A stretch of DNA of 64,000 nt from an uncultured Pelagibacteraceae bacterium (lineage in GTDB: Bacteria; Pseudomonadota; Alphaproteobacteria; Pelagibacterales; Pelagibacteraceae): positions 1 through 64,000 of the forward strand of contig CACEVB010000003.1 of NCBI GenBank assembly GCA_902562875.1, given 5' to 3'. Positions 37,528 to 47,368 of the stretch are shown here, in pieces. Within the stretch, counting starts at the first letter, position 1, and every line of letters starts with the position of its first letter. A model generated the notes under the pieces. The model searched no databases. It was not told the DNA's origin and saw only the letters and a program-made list of their open reading frames with translations. The position numbers and the translations under genes are program-made.

Positions 37528-39072
37528 ATGAGCGCAGAAGCATTGAAAGTGTCTTCAGTACTAGATACCTCTCACCTTAAGGTTAAATTTCCATTTAAAG
37601 CAAAATATGGAAACTACATAAATGGAAAATTTGTAGAGCCTAAGTCTGGCAAATATTTTGATAATAGTAGCCCGATTTCAAATGAGAAAATCTGTTCTGT
37701 TGCACGATCAAACGAAAAAGACGTAGAAGCTGCATTAGATGCAGCTCACGCGGCCTTCCCTGAATGGGGAAAAACAGACATCACAACCAGATCTAATATT
37801 TTGAATAAGATTGCTGATGTTTTAGAAAAAAACTTAAACTTGTTAGCGGTTGCTGAATGTTTGGATAACGGCAAACCCATTAGAGAATGTATGGCAGCAG
37901 ACTTGCCACTGGTTATTGATCATTGGAGATATTTTGCAGGTGTTATAAGAGCAGAAGAAGGCTCTATTGCTGAAATAGCAAATAATCAATATTCCTATAA
38001 CTTTCATGAACCATTGGGCGTAGTTGGTCAGATTGTTCCGTGGAATTTTCCATTACTAATGGCAACATGGAAATTAGCACCAGCTTTAGCTGCAGGAAAC
38101 TGTTCAGTGTTAAAACCAGCTGAACAAACTCCAGCATCAATTATGGTAATGATGGAACTTATAGGAGACTTGTTACCTCCAGGTGTTGTTAACATAGTTA
38201 GTGGTTTTGGATTAGAGGCGGGTAAACCTTTAGCTTCATCTAAAAGAGTTGCAAAAGTTGCATTTACTGGTGAAACAACAACTGGTAGATTGATTATGCA
38301 ATATGCAGCACAAAATATCATTCCAATAACATTGGAACTTGGTGGAAAATCGCCAAACATTTTCTTTGAAGATATAATGGATAAAGATGATGATTTCTTT
38401 GATAAGTGTATTGAAGGTTTTGTGATGTTTAATCTTAATCAAGGGGAAGTTTGTACATGCCCAAGTAGAGCATTAGTTCAAGAATCTATCTATGATAAGT
38501 TCATGGAAAGAGCTATAGCTAGAACAAAAGCTGTTGTACAAGATAATCCTTTAAAAATGGAAACAATGATTGGAGCACAGGCATCAGTAGAGCAAATGGA
38601 GAAGATTAAATCTTATCTTGAGCTTGGTAAAAAAGAGGGTGCAAAGGTTCTAACAGGTGGAAGTGTTGCAAAATTAAACAGTGGACTGGAAAAAGGTAAT
38701 TACATTCAACCAACTGTTTTTGAAGCTAAAAACGATATGAGAATCTCTCAAGAAGAGATTTTCGGACCTGTAGTATCTGTGATTAAATTTAAAGACGAAG
38801 CAGAGGCATTAAAAATTGCTAATGATACTCTTTATGGTTTAGGAGCAGCTGTATGGACTAGAAATGGCAATATAGCTCACAGAATGGGAAGAGCGATACA
38901 AGCGGGTATAGTGTGGACTAATTGTTATCATGCTTATCCAGCTCACTCTCCTTTTGGTGGATATAAACAATCAGGAGTTGGAAGAGAAACTCATAAAATG
39001 ATGCTTGATCACTATAGACAGAATAAGAATCTACATGTCTCTTATGCTGAAAAGAAATTAGGCTTCTTTTAA
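37528..39072 (+). CDS. NAD-dependent aldehyde dehydrogenase (AcoD/ExaC-like)
   Basis: 514-aa ALDH with a strong ribosome-binding site (GGAGGAAAAATG). Catalytic Glu in [13 protein letters not shown] (about 271) and nucleophilic Cys in [17 protein letters not shown] (about 310). NAD-binding [23 protein letters not shown]. The extra N-terminal 25 residues and the downstream DUF779 gene match the ExaC/AcoD group that oxidises acetaldehyde and other short aldehydes, although a betaine-aldehyde type activity cannot be excluded. A strong hairpin follows the stop codon. Confidence 0.9.
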   Translation: MSAEALKVSSVLDTSHLKVKFPFKAKYGNYINGKFVEPKSGKYFDNSSPISNEKICSVARSNEKDVEAALDAAHAAFPEWGKTDITTRSNILNKIADVLEKNLNLLAVAECLDNGKPIRECMAADLPLVIDHWRYFAGVIRAEEGSIAEIANNQYSYNFHEPLGVVGQIVPWNFPLLMATWKLAPALAAGNCSVLKPAEQTPASIMVMMELIGDLLPPGVVNIVSGFGLEAGKPLASSKRVAKVAFTGETTTGRLIMQYAAQNIIPITLELGGKSPNIFFEDIMDKDDDFFDKCIEGFVMFNLNQGEVCTCPSRALVQESIYDKFMERAIARTKAVVQDNPLKMETMIGAQASVEQMEKIKSYLELGKKEGAKVLTGGSVAKLNSGLEKGNYIQPTVFEAKNDMRISQEEIFGPVVSVIKFKDEAEALKIANDTLYGLGAAVWTRNGNIAHRMGRAIQAGIVWTNCYHAYPAHSPFGGYKQSGVGRETHKMMLDHYRQNKNLHVSYAEKKLGFF

Positions 39073-39087
39073 AGAATAATATATACT

Positions 39088-39112
39088 GGCCCATGATTCT
39101 AAATCATGGGCC
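39088..39112 (+). terminator. Perfect 10-bp hairpin between the ALDH and DUF779 genes
   Basis: GGCCCATGAT-TCTAA-ATCATGGGCC is a perfect 10-bp inverted repeat with a 5-nt loop, 15 nt after the ALDH stop. No run of T follows, so it may attenuate, protect the 3' end of the upstream message or mark an RNA-processing site rather than act as a simple intrinsic terminator. The ATG used by the ORF track for DUF779 (39106) lies inside the 3' arm. Confidence 0.7.
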
Positions 39113-39123
39113 GTACTTTAAAA

Positions 39124-39474
39124 ATGAAAGTATCTGCAACAAATTCAGCGCTCGATCTACTATCTGAACTTCAGGGAAAATATGGTGAAAAATTAATGTT
39201 TCATCAATCAGGAGGTTGTTGTGATGGTAGTGCTCCAATGTGTTTTCAAGAAGGTGAATTTCCCCTTGGAGATAATGATGTGAAATTAGGTGAAATTGGC
39301 GGCGTTCCTTTTTATATGAATGGTGATCAATATGAAAAATGGAAACATACCGATTTAACAATTGATGCTGTTAAAGGTATAGGTGGTATGTTTTCGTTAG
39401 ATAACGGAACAGGTCGCAGATTTCTGACAAAATCAGAAATCTGCTTAGTCGTTGACAACGACGAAAAAAAATAA
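39124..39474 (+). CDS. DUF779 family protein
   Basis: 116 aa from ATG 39124 (MKVSATNSALDLLSELQ), which aligns with the usual DUF779 start; the track start at 39106 is inside the hairpin stem. The core is very typical: MFHQSGGCCDGSAPMCF, GEIGGVPFYMNGDQYEKWKHT, KGIGGMFSLDNGTGRRFL. Three cysteines in GCCDGSAPMC could bind metal. DUF779 genes are commonly adjacent to aldehyde dehydrogenase genes, as here. The molecular role is unknown. Confidence 0.88.
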   Translation: MKVSATNSALDLLSELQGKYGEKLMFHQSGGCCDGSAPMCFQEGEFPLGDNDVKLGEIGGVPFYMNGDQYEKWKHTDLTIDAVKGIGGMFSLDNGTGRRFLTKSEICLVVDNDEKK

Positions 39475-39481
39475 ATTTTTC

Positions 39482-39799
39482 TTATTGTCCTGGAGCTTTG
39501 TAACCAATCTTACTTGCTTTAGTTGTAGCTTTAGTAAAGTCTATAGCTTCCAAAATTGTTAAATTTTTTACTGCGCCTGATGATTCTACAACTAATTTAA
39601 TTGCAGCAAAGTCCTCAAATGCTCCTAAGTCTATTACAACAATAAAATCATATGAACCCCTAACTATATCCATACTGTGTATTGTTCCACCCACAGCTTT
39701 TGTTAGTTGTTCTACGACAGCTTTTCTATCACTTGTAGGATCTTTCATAAATCCCTGAAAAGCTTTATCGGTATAATTACCCATTACATATGCTTTCAT
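39482..39799 (-). CDS. GYD-domain protein (copy 1)
   Basis: 105-aa protein of the GYD family (small ferredoxin-like alpha/beta barrel). MKAYVMGNYTDKAFQGFMKDPTSDRKAVVEQLTKAVGG, VRGSYDFIVVIDL and AAIKLVVESSGAVKNLTILEAI follow the family pattern. Strong ribosome-binding site (AAAGGAGATAGAATG). A paralogue sharing P-T-x-D-R and V-R-G-x-x-D lies at 51761-52084. Function unknown. Confidence 0.82.
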   Translation of the reverse strand: MKAYVMGNYTDKAFQGFMKDPTSDRKAVVEQLTKAVGGTIHSMDIVRGSYDFIVVIDLGAFEDFAAIKLVVESSGAVKNLTILEAIDFTKATTKASKIGYKAPGQ

Positions 39800-39893
39800 T
39801 CTATCTCCTTTTTTAAAAAATTAATCCTAACAAAAATTATATATTTGTAAAAAAATTAAATTGTCTCAATTAAATCAACAAATTAAGGGGGAT

Positions 39894-40745
39894 TTATTTC
39901 CTTGTAGCAATAAATACACCAATAGATGCTATTATAAATCCAATTAAATCAATCGCAGTTAAATCTTCATTTAAAAATAGCCAGGCCATAGAAGCTGTTA
40001 CAATAGGAATTAAAAAGAAAAGAGATATTGTTTTGCTAGCTGAGTTTTTTTTTATCAAAAACATTAAAATTGAAAATGCACCCAAAGAAACTAAAAAAAT
40101 CTGGTGACCCATTGCCAACATGAATTGTATATTTATTTTTAAAAAAGGTTTTTCAAAAATAAAAAAAATTATTATCAAATGAAATAATACTGCTCCTATA
40201 GCTTGATACATATTATTCACTGCTAAAGGAATATTATTACTTACTTTCTTTTGCCAAATCGTCGAAATTGTAATAGCTAACAAAGCAACTATTGTAGAAA
40301 TTATTCCTTCCAAAGGCAATGACTTTCCAACATCAAAACCAATAACTAAAACAGCTCCTGCAAACCCCATAAGAACACCAATCCATTGATTAAATGATAC
40401 GTTTTCATTTAGTATATATCCTGCAAAAATATTCGTAAGGATTGGCTGTAAAGTAACAATCAAGGCAACTATTCCAGTTGGAAGCCCAATGAAAATTGCA
40501 TAAAAAACTCCACCAAGATAAAATCCATGAAACAAAATTCCAGTACTTAAAGAGTTAATTAAATTATTAATACTTACTTTTAAAAGAAGTTTTTTGAAAA
40601 TACAAAATGCAAAAAAACACAAACCTACAAAAAAAAATCTAAAGGCTAATGCAGAAAAAGGGTCACTGTTTAAAACAATAGGTAATGTTGTGATAAAAGC
40701 TGAAGACCACAGTAGAACAAATATTAGAGGGAAAAACTTTGACAC
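39894..40745 (-). CDS. EamA-family DMT transporter (copy 2)
   Basis: 283-aa inner-membrane protein, about ten helices in two EamA repeats: LLWSSAFITTLPIVLNSDPFSALAFRFFFVGL and ITLQPILTNIFAGYILNENVSFNQWIGVLMGFAGAVLVIG in the first, MAWLFLNEDLTAIDLIGFIIASIGVFI in the second. Substrate unknown. Divergent from the second ALDH. Confidence 0.88.
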   Translation of the reverse strand: MSKFFPLIFVLLWSSAFITTLPIVLNSDPFSALAFRFFFVGLCFFAFCIFKKLLLKVSINNLINSLSTGILFHGFYLGGVFYAIFIGLPTGIVALIVTLQPILTNIFAGYILNENVSFNQWIGVLMGFAGAVLVIGFDVGKSLPLEGIISTIVALLAITISTIWQKKVSNNIPLAVNNMYQAIGAVLFHLIIIFFIFEKPFLKINIQFMLAMGHQIFLVSLGAFSILMFLIKKNSASKTISLFFLIPIVTASMAWLFLNEDLTAIDLIGFIIASIGVFIATRK

Positions 40746-40813
40746 TTTATTTTTATTAATTTAACTATATATTCAAGTTAATTTATCATTAAATAGATCA
40801 TAAAAAAAAAATT

Positions 40814-42256
40814 ATGTATAGCAAATTTGGACAATTTATAGACGGAAAATGGTTAGAGGCTGAAAAAAAAGAAACTTATGAAGTAATCAATCCAGCAACA
40901 GAGGAAATAATTGGTAATGCTTCAAAAGCATCAAGGGCAGATGTGCAAAAAGCGCTGAAATCAGCACAACAAGGACTGGAGATTTGGAGAAATACAGATC
41001 CCTGGACAAGATCAAGTGTGATAAGAAAAATTGCAGATCTTATAAGAGAAAAAAAAGAAATTTTAGCAAAGTGGATGGCGATGGAAAACGGCAAACCTTT
41101 ATTAGAAGGTTTAGCTGAAGCAAATGGATCTGCAGATATATTTGAATGGAATTCTGAGGAAACGAAAAGAATATTTGGTCAAACTGTAGAAAGTAGAAAT
41201 AAAAATACACGTATCCATGTTTACTACCAACCAGTTGGTGTTGTTGCCGCTTTAGTACCATGGAACTTTCCGCTAATTTTAGCATCAAGAAAAATTTCAA
41301 CAGCCTTAGCAGCAGGTTGTTCGGTAATTTGCAAACCAGACGTAATAACTCCTGGAACCGTAATGGAATTAGTAGATATTTGTAAAGAGGCTGGTGTACC
41401 ACCTGGTGTAGTGAATCTTCTTTCTGGAGATCCACCATCTATATCTAATCAGCTTCTTGAATCTGATATAGTTAAAAAGGTGTCTATCACAGGTTCTACT
41501 AGAGTAGGAAAACTAATTCTAAAAAAAGCAGCAGATAAAGTACAAAGGGTGACAATGGAACTCAGCGGTCACTCTCCATTTATAGTTTTTGATGACGTCG
41601 ATATCAATAAAGTTGCTGATATGGCAATTAGCGCGAAGTTTAGAAATAATGGACAAGTATGTATTTCGCCTAACCGATTTTATATTCAAGAAAATAAAAA
41701 ACAGGAGTTCATAGCTGCTTTTATAGACAGAACAAAAAAACTTAAAATCGGAAATGGTATGGACGAAGGAACACAATTAGGACCTTTGACTACTGCTAAA
41801 AGGTTAGCAGAAATTGAGGATTTAGTTGAAATTACAAAAAAAGAGGGAGCGAAAGTATTATTGGGTGGAAAGCGACCTCCTGGATTTAATAAGGGCTTTT
41901 ATTATGAACCAACAGTATTTGATGAAGTTAAAGATAATTTTACAATTATGAGCCAAGAACCATTCGGACCTCTTGTACCAATGTTATCATTTAAAAGTTT
42001 TGACGAAGTAATAGAAAGAGCAAATAACAACGACTTGGGTTTATGTAGTTATATCTATACAAACTCTATGGATAAAGCTAATAGAGCATCAGAACTTATG
42101 GAAACAGGTACCGTTGCAGTAAATACTCACCAGGTTCCTCTTGCCGAAGCTCCATTTGGCGGGATAAAACAAACAGGATATGGTCGAGAAGGCGGTTCAA
42201 TGGCTATTAAAGATTATTTGAATGTAAAATATACTCACTTAGGACTAAAGGTATAA
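40814..42256 (+). CDS. Aldehyde dehydrogenase, succinate-semialdehyde dehydrogenase-like
   Basis: 480-aa ALDH of the GabD-like group. VPWNFPLILASRKISTALAAGCSVICKP, the Glu-containing MELSGHSPFIVFDDVDI (about 250) and the catalytic Cys in FRNNGQVCISPNRFYIQ (about 285). The usual ELGG is ELSG here. It is followed 7 nt later by an FAH-family gene, suggesting a small catabolic module for a C4-C5 or aromatic/uronate-derived intermediate. The exact substrate is not resolved. Confidence 0.87.
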   Translation: MYSKFGQFIDGKWLEAEKKETYEVINPATEEIIGNASKASRADVQKALKSAQQGLEIWRNTDPWTRSSVIRKIADLIREKKEILAKWMAMENGKPLLEGLAEANGSADIFEWNSEETKRIFGQTVESRNKNTRIHVYYQPVGVVAALVPWNFPLILASRKISTALAAGCSVICKPDVITPGTVMELVDICKEAGVPPGVVNLLSGDPPSISNQLLESDIVKKVSITGSTRVGKLILKKAADKVQRVTMELSGHSPFIVFDDVDINKVADMAISAKFRNNGQVCISPNRFYIQENKKQEFIAAFIDRTKKLKIGNGMDEGTQLGPLTTAKRLAEIEDLVEITKKEGAKVLLGGKRPPGFNKGFYYEPTVFDEVKDNFTIMSQEPFGPLVPMLSFKSFDEVIERANNNDLGLCSYIYTNSMDKANRASELMETGTVAVNTHQVPLAEAPFGGIKQTGYGREGGSMAIKDYLNVKYTHLGLKV

Positions 42257-42263
42257 AACTTTA

Positions 42264-43112
42264 ATGAAATTATCTAGAATTGGAGATATTGGACAAGAAA
42301 AACCAGTTTTGATAGACAAAGATGGTAATTACAGAGATTTGTCAAGGATAATAAAAGACTTTGATCCATCAACATTAAATTTTAATACATTAAAAAAAAT
42401 ATCTGAAATTGACATAAATTCATTATCGATACTTTCTAAAGTTAGTAGAATAGGTGCATGTGTGAAAAACCCGTCAAAATTTATAGGAATTGGATTAAAT
42501 TTTAAAGATCATGCTCTTGAACAAAATCTTCCGATACCAAAAGAACCAATAATATTCTCAAAGTTTACAAACTGCGTTTGTGGTCCAAATGATGATATTC
42601 AAATTCCCAAAGGTTCTAATCATACCGACTGGGAGGTTGAATTAGGATTTGTTATGGGTAAACAGGCAAAGTATGTATCAGAGGATGAAGCCCTAGATTA
42701 TGTTTTAGGTTTTACTTTAGTGAACGATGTAAGCGAAAGAAACCTACAAAAAAATAGAGGTTTAACGTGGGACAAAGGAAAAGGATTTGATACTTTTGGA
42801 CCAATCGGTCCATATATCTTAACTAAAGATGAGATTGGAGATTATCAAAACTTAAATATGTTTTTAGACATAGATGGAGAAAGAATGCAAACTGGAAATT
42901 CTAAACAAATGATTTTTGATATAAAAAAACTAGTATCTTATATGAGTCACTGTATGACATTATTCCCAGGTGATATTTGTTGTACCGGAACACCCCCTGG
43001 GGTGGGTGAAAATATGAAGCCACCAAGATTTTTAAAGGGTGAGGAAACAATTATTTTAGGTATTGATAAATTAGGTACTCAAAAACATAAAGTGATAAAA
43101 TTTACGAAATGA
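42264..43112 (+). CDS. Fumarylacetoacetate hydrolase (FAH)-family protein
   Basis: 282 aa. The C-terminal FAH domain has the metal-binding carboxylates in NHTDWEVELGFVMGKQ, FTLVNDVSERNLQ and the GPYILTKDEIGD, GDICCTGTPPGVGENMKPP loops. The N-terminal 55 residues (MKLSRIGDIGQEKPVLIDKDGNYRDL) are typical of the YcgM/ureidoglycolate-lyase-like and 2-keto-3-deoxy sugar hydratase group. It cleaves or decarboxylates a 2-keto acid; substrate unknown. It lies between ALDH and ppc and overlaps ppc by 4 nt. Confidence 0.87.
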   Translation: MKLSRIGDIGQEKPVLIDKDGNYRDLSRIIKDFDPSTLNFNTLKKISEIDINSLSILSKVSRIGACVKNPSKFIGIGLNFKDHALEQNLPIPKEPIIFSKFTNCVCGPNDDIQIPKGSNHTDWEVELGFVMGKQAKYVSEDEALDYVLGFTLVNDVSERNLQKNRGLTWDKGKGFDTFGPIGPYILTKDEIGDYQNLNMFLDIDGERMQTGNSKQMIFDIKKLVSYMSHCMTLFPGDICCTGTPPGVGENMKPPRFLKGEETIILGIDKLGTQKHKVIKFTK

Positions 43113-45796
43113 TCAAAAGAGATTTATATTACGAAAGAATTCCAACAAAAACTTTAAGAGATGATGTGAGATATCTTGGTAATATATTAGGAAGAGTAAT
43201 TAAAGAGCAAGAGGGTGGTAAGTTTTTTAATATTGTAGAGAGAACTAGATTATTATCCAAAGCTAATATTGCAAATAAAAATAATAAAGAACCATTTAAA
43301 AAACTTTCTCAGCAAATTAAAAAACAAAATCCATCAAATATTTATCAATTAACCAGAGCATATAATCATTTCATGAATCTCTATAATTTAGCTGAGTCTA
43401 TCGATGCCTCTAGAACTCTAGATCAATATGAAAATACAAAGAAATCAAAAAAAAGAATTAATGTTTTTATAGAAGAAATTTTTGAAAGTTTTTTTAAAAA
43501 TAAAAATATTTCTAACAATAAAATTTATAACATTGCTAAAAATATGAATATAGGGATAGTACTGACTGCCCATCCAACCGAAGTAAAAAGAAGAACCTTA
43601 ATACAAAAATATCACACATTAACCGAAATTTTAGAACAAAGAAATTTATTAAAAAATTACCCTTCAAAAATTAAAATTTTAGATAAAAGAATGTTTGATG
43701 AAATTTCAATTATTTGGAATACAGATGAATTAAAAAGATCAAAACCTACACCATTTGATGAGGCAAGGTGGGGATTAGCAATTATTGAAGATAGCTTATG
43801 GGAAACTATTCCTAAGGTTTATAGAAGATTAAATCAAATTTTTGTGAAAAATATGAAAAAAGGACTTCCTAAGAATTTTAATCCAATAGAATTTGGATCA
43901 TGGATGGGTGGAGACAGGGACGGAAATCCATTTGTTACATCTTCAGTTACCGAAGAAGTTATACTTTTATCCAGATGGGAAGCTGCAAAATTATACGAAA
44001 AATCACTTACAAAATTGATTAGATCATTTTCTATGCAAAAATGCTCAAAAAAAATACTTAAAGCTACTGGGAAAACATATGAACCTTACAGGGTTTATCT
44101 CCGACCTTTAAGAGATAAAGTAAGACAAACACATAGGTTAATCGAGCAATATTTGGTTCAAAAAAATTCATTAGACGAAAAGAAATTAATATCTTCTAGA
44201 GAGGAAATTTTAAAACCTTTAAGAGTTGTCAGAGAGTCACTAGAACAAAATCAAAGTGAAAATATAGCCAGTGGTGAATTATTAGATTTAATGAGAAGGG
44301 CAAAGTGCTTTGGAATAAATCTGGCCAGATTAGATATTAGACAAGAATCCTCTAGACATTCACAACTTCTCTCAGAAATAATAAAAACCAAATATAATAA
44401 AAATTATCAATCTTGGACTGAGAACGATAAAATTAAATTTTTGTCTAAAAAATTAAAAGATAAAAATTTTATCAACAATTTTAATTTTAAAAATAAAGAA
44501 AATAAAGAGGTTTGGTCCACTTTTAAAATTTTAGCTAAACAACCTGAGGAGTGTCTAGGAGCTTATGTGATTTCTATGACATCTTCTGCATCAGATATAC
44601 TTTCGGTTATGCTTTTGCAAAAAGAAGCAAATGTTAAAAAAAAATTAAGAGTTGTGCCTTTATTTGAAACTTTAGATGATTTAATTAATGCTAAAGCAAT
44701 AATGAATAATTTATTTGGTCTTTCTTGGTATAAAAAAATGATAAATAATAAACAAGAAATAATGATAGGCTATTCAGATTCAAGTAAAGACGCTGGAAAA
44801 CTATCAGCAAGTTGGCATCAATATAAATTACAGGAAGATGTTGTGAAGCTTTCAAAAAAATTCAAAATAGATGTAACATTTTTTCATGGAAGAGGTGGAT
44901 CAGCTGGAAGAGGAGGGGGTCCAATTCAAGCTACTTTAAGATCTCAACCTCCAGGATCGGTTAATGGGAAAATAAGAATTACTGATCAAGGAGAAGTTAT
45001 ACAGCAAAAATATGGTTATGAACCTTTAGCAAAATATAACTTGTGCAGTTATATAGGATCAGTTATGCAAGCAACTTTAAATCCACCACCAAAACCTAAA
45101 GATAAGTGGAGAGATTTAATTCAAAAAATGTCTGAGATTTCCACAAGCTCATATAGAAAAAATATTACACCTAATTCAGAATTTATAAGATATTTTAAAA
45201 CAGTCACTCCGCATATGGCATTAGGAAAACTATCAATTGGCTCCAGACCCTCTAAGAGAAAAAATGTAGATAGCATTAAAGGTTTAAGGGCTATTCCTTG
45301 GGTATTTGCTTGGACTCAGATCAGATTGATGTTGCCCGCGTGGCTAGGTACTGCTGAGGCCCTAAGATACTCTTCAATAAAAACTTTTAAAAAAACACTA
45401 ATAGATATGGAAAGAAATTGGCCATATTTTAATTCAACTATGGACTTGTTGGATATGGTTCTATCAAAGGTAGATCCTGAAATTTCAAAAGTATATGAGG
45501 AAAATTTAGCTGATAAACAGTTAAAAAGAGTGGGAAAAAAATTAAGATTTCAATTTGATGCTGTTAAAAAGCTAAATCACGATATCACTCCTAGAGAAAT
45601 ACTTCATCAAAGGAAAGCTTTTAGAGGACCAGCTATCATAAGAAATATTTATGCTGAAGTTTTAAATGTTTTACAAGCAGTTGTAATGAGTAAATTAGGC
45701 AACAAAAGACTCGATAAACAAAGTAAAAAAAAACTTAATGATGCGTTAATGACGAGTATTGCTGGAATATCTGCAGCGATTAAAAATACTGGTTAA
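43109..45796 (+). CDS. ppc: Phosphoenolpyruvate carboxylase
   Basis: Anaplerotic fixation of bicarbonate onto PEP to give oxaloacetate. 895 aa, the usual bacterial length. Catalytic histidine in IVLTAHPTEVKRRT (about 154), the lysine/arginine cluster in FGSWMGGDRDGNPFVT, ARLDIRQESSRH, and the essential FFHGRGGSAGRGGGP loop near 592. The regulatory C-terminal end (GKKLRFQFDAVKKLNHDITPREIL...GISAAIKNTG) is present. It abuts ccdA by 1 nt. Confidence 0.96.
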   Translation: MIKRDLYYERIPTKTLRDDVRYLGNILGRVIKEQEGGKFFNIVERTRLLSKANIANKNNKEPFKKLSQQIKKQNPSNIYQLTRAYNHFMNLYNLAESIDASRTLDQYENTKKSKKRINVFIEEIFESFFKNKNISNNKIYNIAKNMNIGIVLTAHPTEVKRRTLIQKYHTLTEILEQRNLLKNYPSKIKILDKRMFDEISIIWNTDELKRSKPTPFDEARWGLAIIEDSLWETIPKVYRRLNQIFVKNMKKGLPKNFNPIEFGSWMGGDRDGNPFVTSSVTEEVILLSRWEAAKLYEKSLTKLIRSFSMQKCSKKILKATGKTYEPYRVYLRPLRDKVRQTHRLIEQYLVQKNSLDEKKLISSREEILKPLRVVRESLEQNQSENIASGELLDLMRRAKCFGINLARLDIRQESSRHSQLLSEIIKTKYNKNYQSWTENDKIKFLSKKLKDKNFINNFNFKNKENKEVWSTFKILAKQPEECLGAYVISMTSSASDILSVMLLQKEANVKKKLRVVPLFETLDDLINAKAIMNNLFGLSWYKKMINNKQEIMIGYSDSSKDAGKLSASWHQYKLQEDVVKLSKKFKIDVTFFHGRGGSAGRGGGPIQATLRSQPPGSVNGKIRITDQGEVIQQKYGYEPLAKYNLCSYIGSVMQATLNPPPKPKDKWRDLIQKMSEISTSSYRKNITPNSEFIRYFKTVTPHMALGKLSIGSRPSKRKNVDSIKGLRAIPWVFAWTQIRLMLPAWLGTAEALRYSSIKTFKKTLIDMERNWPYFNSTMDLLDMVLSKVDPEISKVYEENLADKQLKRVGKKLRFQFDAVKKLNHDITPREILHQRKAFRGPAIIRNIYAEVLNVLQAVVMSKLGNKRLDKQSKKKLNDALMTSIAGISAAIKNTG

Positions 45797-45797
45797 T

Positions 45798-46505
45798 ATG
45801 ATCGAAATTTTTTTTGCATTAGGTGCTGGCATAATTAGTTTTCTATCACCATGTGTGTTACCTTTAATACCAGGCTATATTGCTTATATCTCAGGTAGCA
45901 CATTAGATGAATTGCTTGAAAAAAAAAATATAAATTTACTTCCAATAATTTTATTCACTTTAGGATTTTCAATAGTTTTTATAATATTTGGTGCTGCTGC
46001 TTCTTTTATCGGACAATTATTACTTAAGAATTCAATAGGATTAAGAATTTTTGCTGGTGTAATAATTATTATATTTTCACTACATATTATTGGAATAATA
46101 AATATTAAGTTTTTAAATTATGAAAAAAGAATTCAATCAACTAGTAATAAAGGATTACTTGCACCAATTCTAATAGGAATGGCGTTTGCATTTGGATGGA
46201 CCCCGTGTATAGGACCAATACTTGGATCAATTTTAATATATGCGTCTACTACAGATAGTCTTGCAAAAGGTATAATACTCTTAAGTTTTTATTCCATTGG
46301 TTTAGCTTTACCATTTATAGTTTCAGGATATTTGATCCAAAAATTTATGCTAGTTTCAAAAAATCTTAAACAAAAAATGACAATAATTAATAGAATAGGT
46401 GGATCACTTTTATTAATAACCGGTGTATTAATAATTACAAACCAATTACAAGTCATAGGTTATTTTCTTTTAGAAATTTTCCCTCTTTTACAAAAATTTG
46501 GTTAA
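45798..46505 (+). CDS. ccdA: Cytochrome c biogenesis protein CcdA (thiol-disulfide transporter)
   Basis: 235-aa inner-membrane protein with six helices. The reductant-relay cysteines are in FLSPCVLPLIPGYIAYISG (helix 1) and FAFGWTPCIGPILGSIL (helix 4). Start placed at ATG 45798, just after the ppc stop; the track's 45759 lies inside ppc. CcdA passes electrons from thioredoxin to periplasmic thiols for cytochrome c maturation. The stop is shared with convergent EamA copy 3 through TTAA. Confidence 0.93.
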   Translation: MIEIFFALGAGIISFLSPCVLPLIPGYIAYISGSTLDELLEKKNINLLPIILFTLGFSIVFIIFGAAASFIGQLLLKNSIGLRIFAGVIIIIFSLHIIGIINIKFLNYEKRIQSTSNKGLLAPILIGMAFAFGWTPCIGPILGSILIYASTTDSLAKGIILLSFYSIGLALPFIVSGYLIQKFMLVSKNLKQKMTIINRIGGSLLLITGVLIITNQLQVIGYFLLEIFPLLQKFG

Positions 46506-47368
46506 GTTATTTTTTCTCCTTTTTTTGTGTAAACAATTAAAATAACTCCAAATAAAATTATTGAACCTCCTAAATATAATTCAGTAGTTGGGCTTTCTTT
46601 AAGTAGAAGTATTGCTGCCAGTAAACCAGTTAGCGGAATACCCATTGTTACAATAGGCAAAACTTTATAAAGAGGATTATTCTTTAATACATAATAAAAA
46701 CACCCATAAGTAACAGGCTGCATAAAGAAACCTAAATAAATAGCAATTATCCAAGAATCCATGTTCGCAGACTTTATGTAATTTAAAGAATTTCCATCAA
46801 AGATATTTGATAATAATATTAATATTGGTCCAGAAAAAAGTGCTAGCCATGCAACTAAAGTTAAAGAATTCAACTCCTTACTTAAAGGCTTAACTAATAC
46901 TTGTCCTAAAGCCCAAATGCCTGATCCTAATATAGTGAGAAAAATTCCTAAAAATTTTCCATCTAAACTTGGTGAACCAATTAAAACATATACTCCAATA
47001 AAGGCTACAAATATTCCAATCAAACTTCGTATCGTTGGTTTTTCTTTAAGCATAAAATATGCAAACAAAACACCAAATGGAACTTCTGTTTGCACCAACA
47101 AAACTGCTGCAGAGGCATCTATTAAATTTAACCCACTATAAGTAACACTGTATTGAATTGTATTTGCAACTAATGATGCGATGAAAATTTTTACAAGATA
47201 TCCTTTAGGTACTGGAAACCACCATATTAAAATGGATGCTGCGAATGTGAATCTCAAACCCATTAGAAGTATTGGAGGAAAATCATCCATTGCAGGTTTC
47301 GCTATTACAAAACCAAATCCTAAAAAAATTGGTACTAATGAAGCAATAAGTGAATCTTTAATTGTCAA
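46502..47368 (-). CDS. EamA-family DMT transporter (copy 3)
   Basis: 288-aa inner-membrane protein with two EamA repeats: PIFLGFGFVIAKPAMDDFPPILLMGLRFTFAA and FGVLFAYFMLKEKPTIRSLIGIFVAFIGVYVLIG, then LLAAILLLKESPTTELYLGGSIILFGVILIVY. The start overlaps the end of the dioxygenase gene upstream by 4 nt, so the two are likely coexpressed and might handle related metabolites (inference). Substrate unknown. Confidence 0.88.
   Translation of the reverse strand: MTIKDSLIASLVPIFLGFGFVIAKPAMDDFPPILLMGLRFTFAASILIWWFPVPKGYLVKIFIASLVANTIQYSVTYSGLNLIDASAAVLLVQTEVPFGVLFAYFMLKEKPTIRSLIGIFVAFIGVYVLIGSPSLDGKFLGIFLTILGSGIWALGQVLVKPLSKELNSLTLVAWLALFSGPILILLSNIFDGNSLNYIKSANMDSWIIAIYLGFFMQPVTYGCFYYVLKNNPLYKVLPIVTMGIPLTGLLAAILLLKESPTTELYLGGSIILFGVILIVYTKKGEKIT

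Noticed and set aside
40876-41776. Three minus-strand ORFs inside the SSDH-like gene
   Set aside because: Antisense shadows created by AT-rich codon use; the plus-strand ALDH motifs are continuous.
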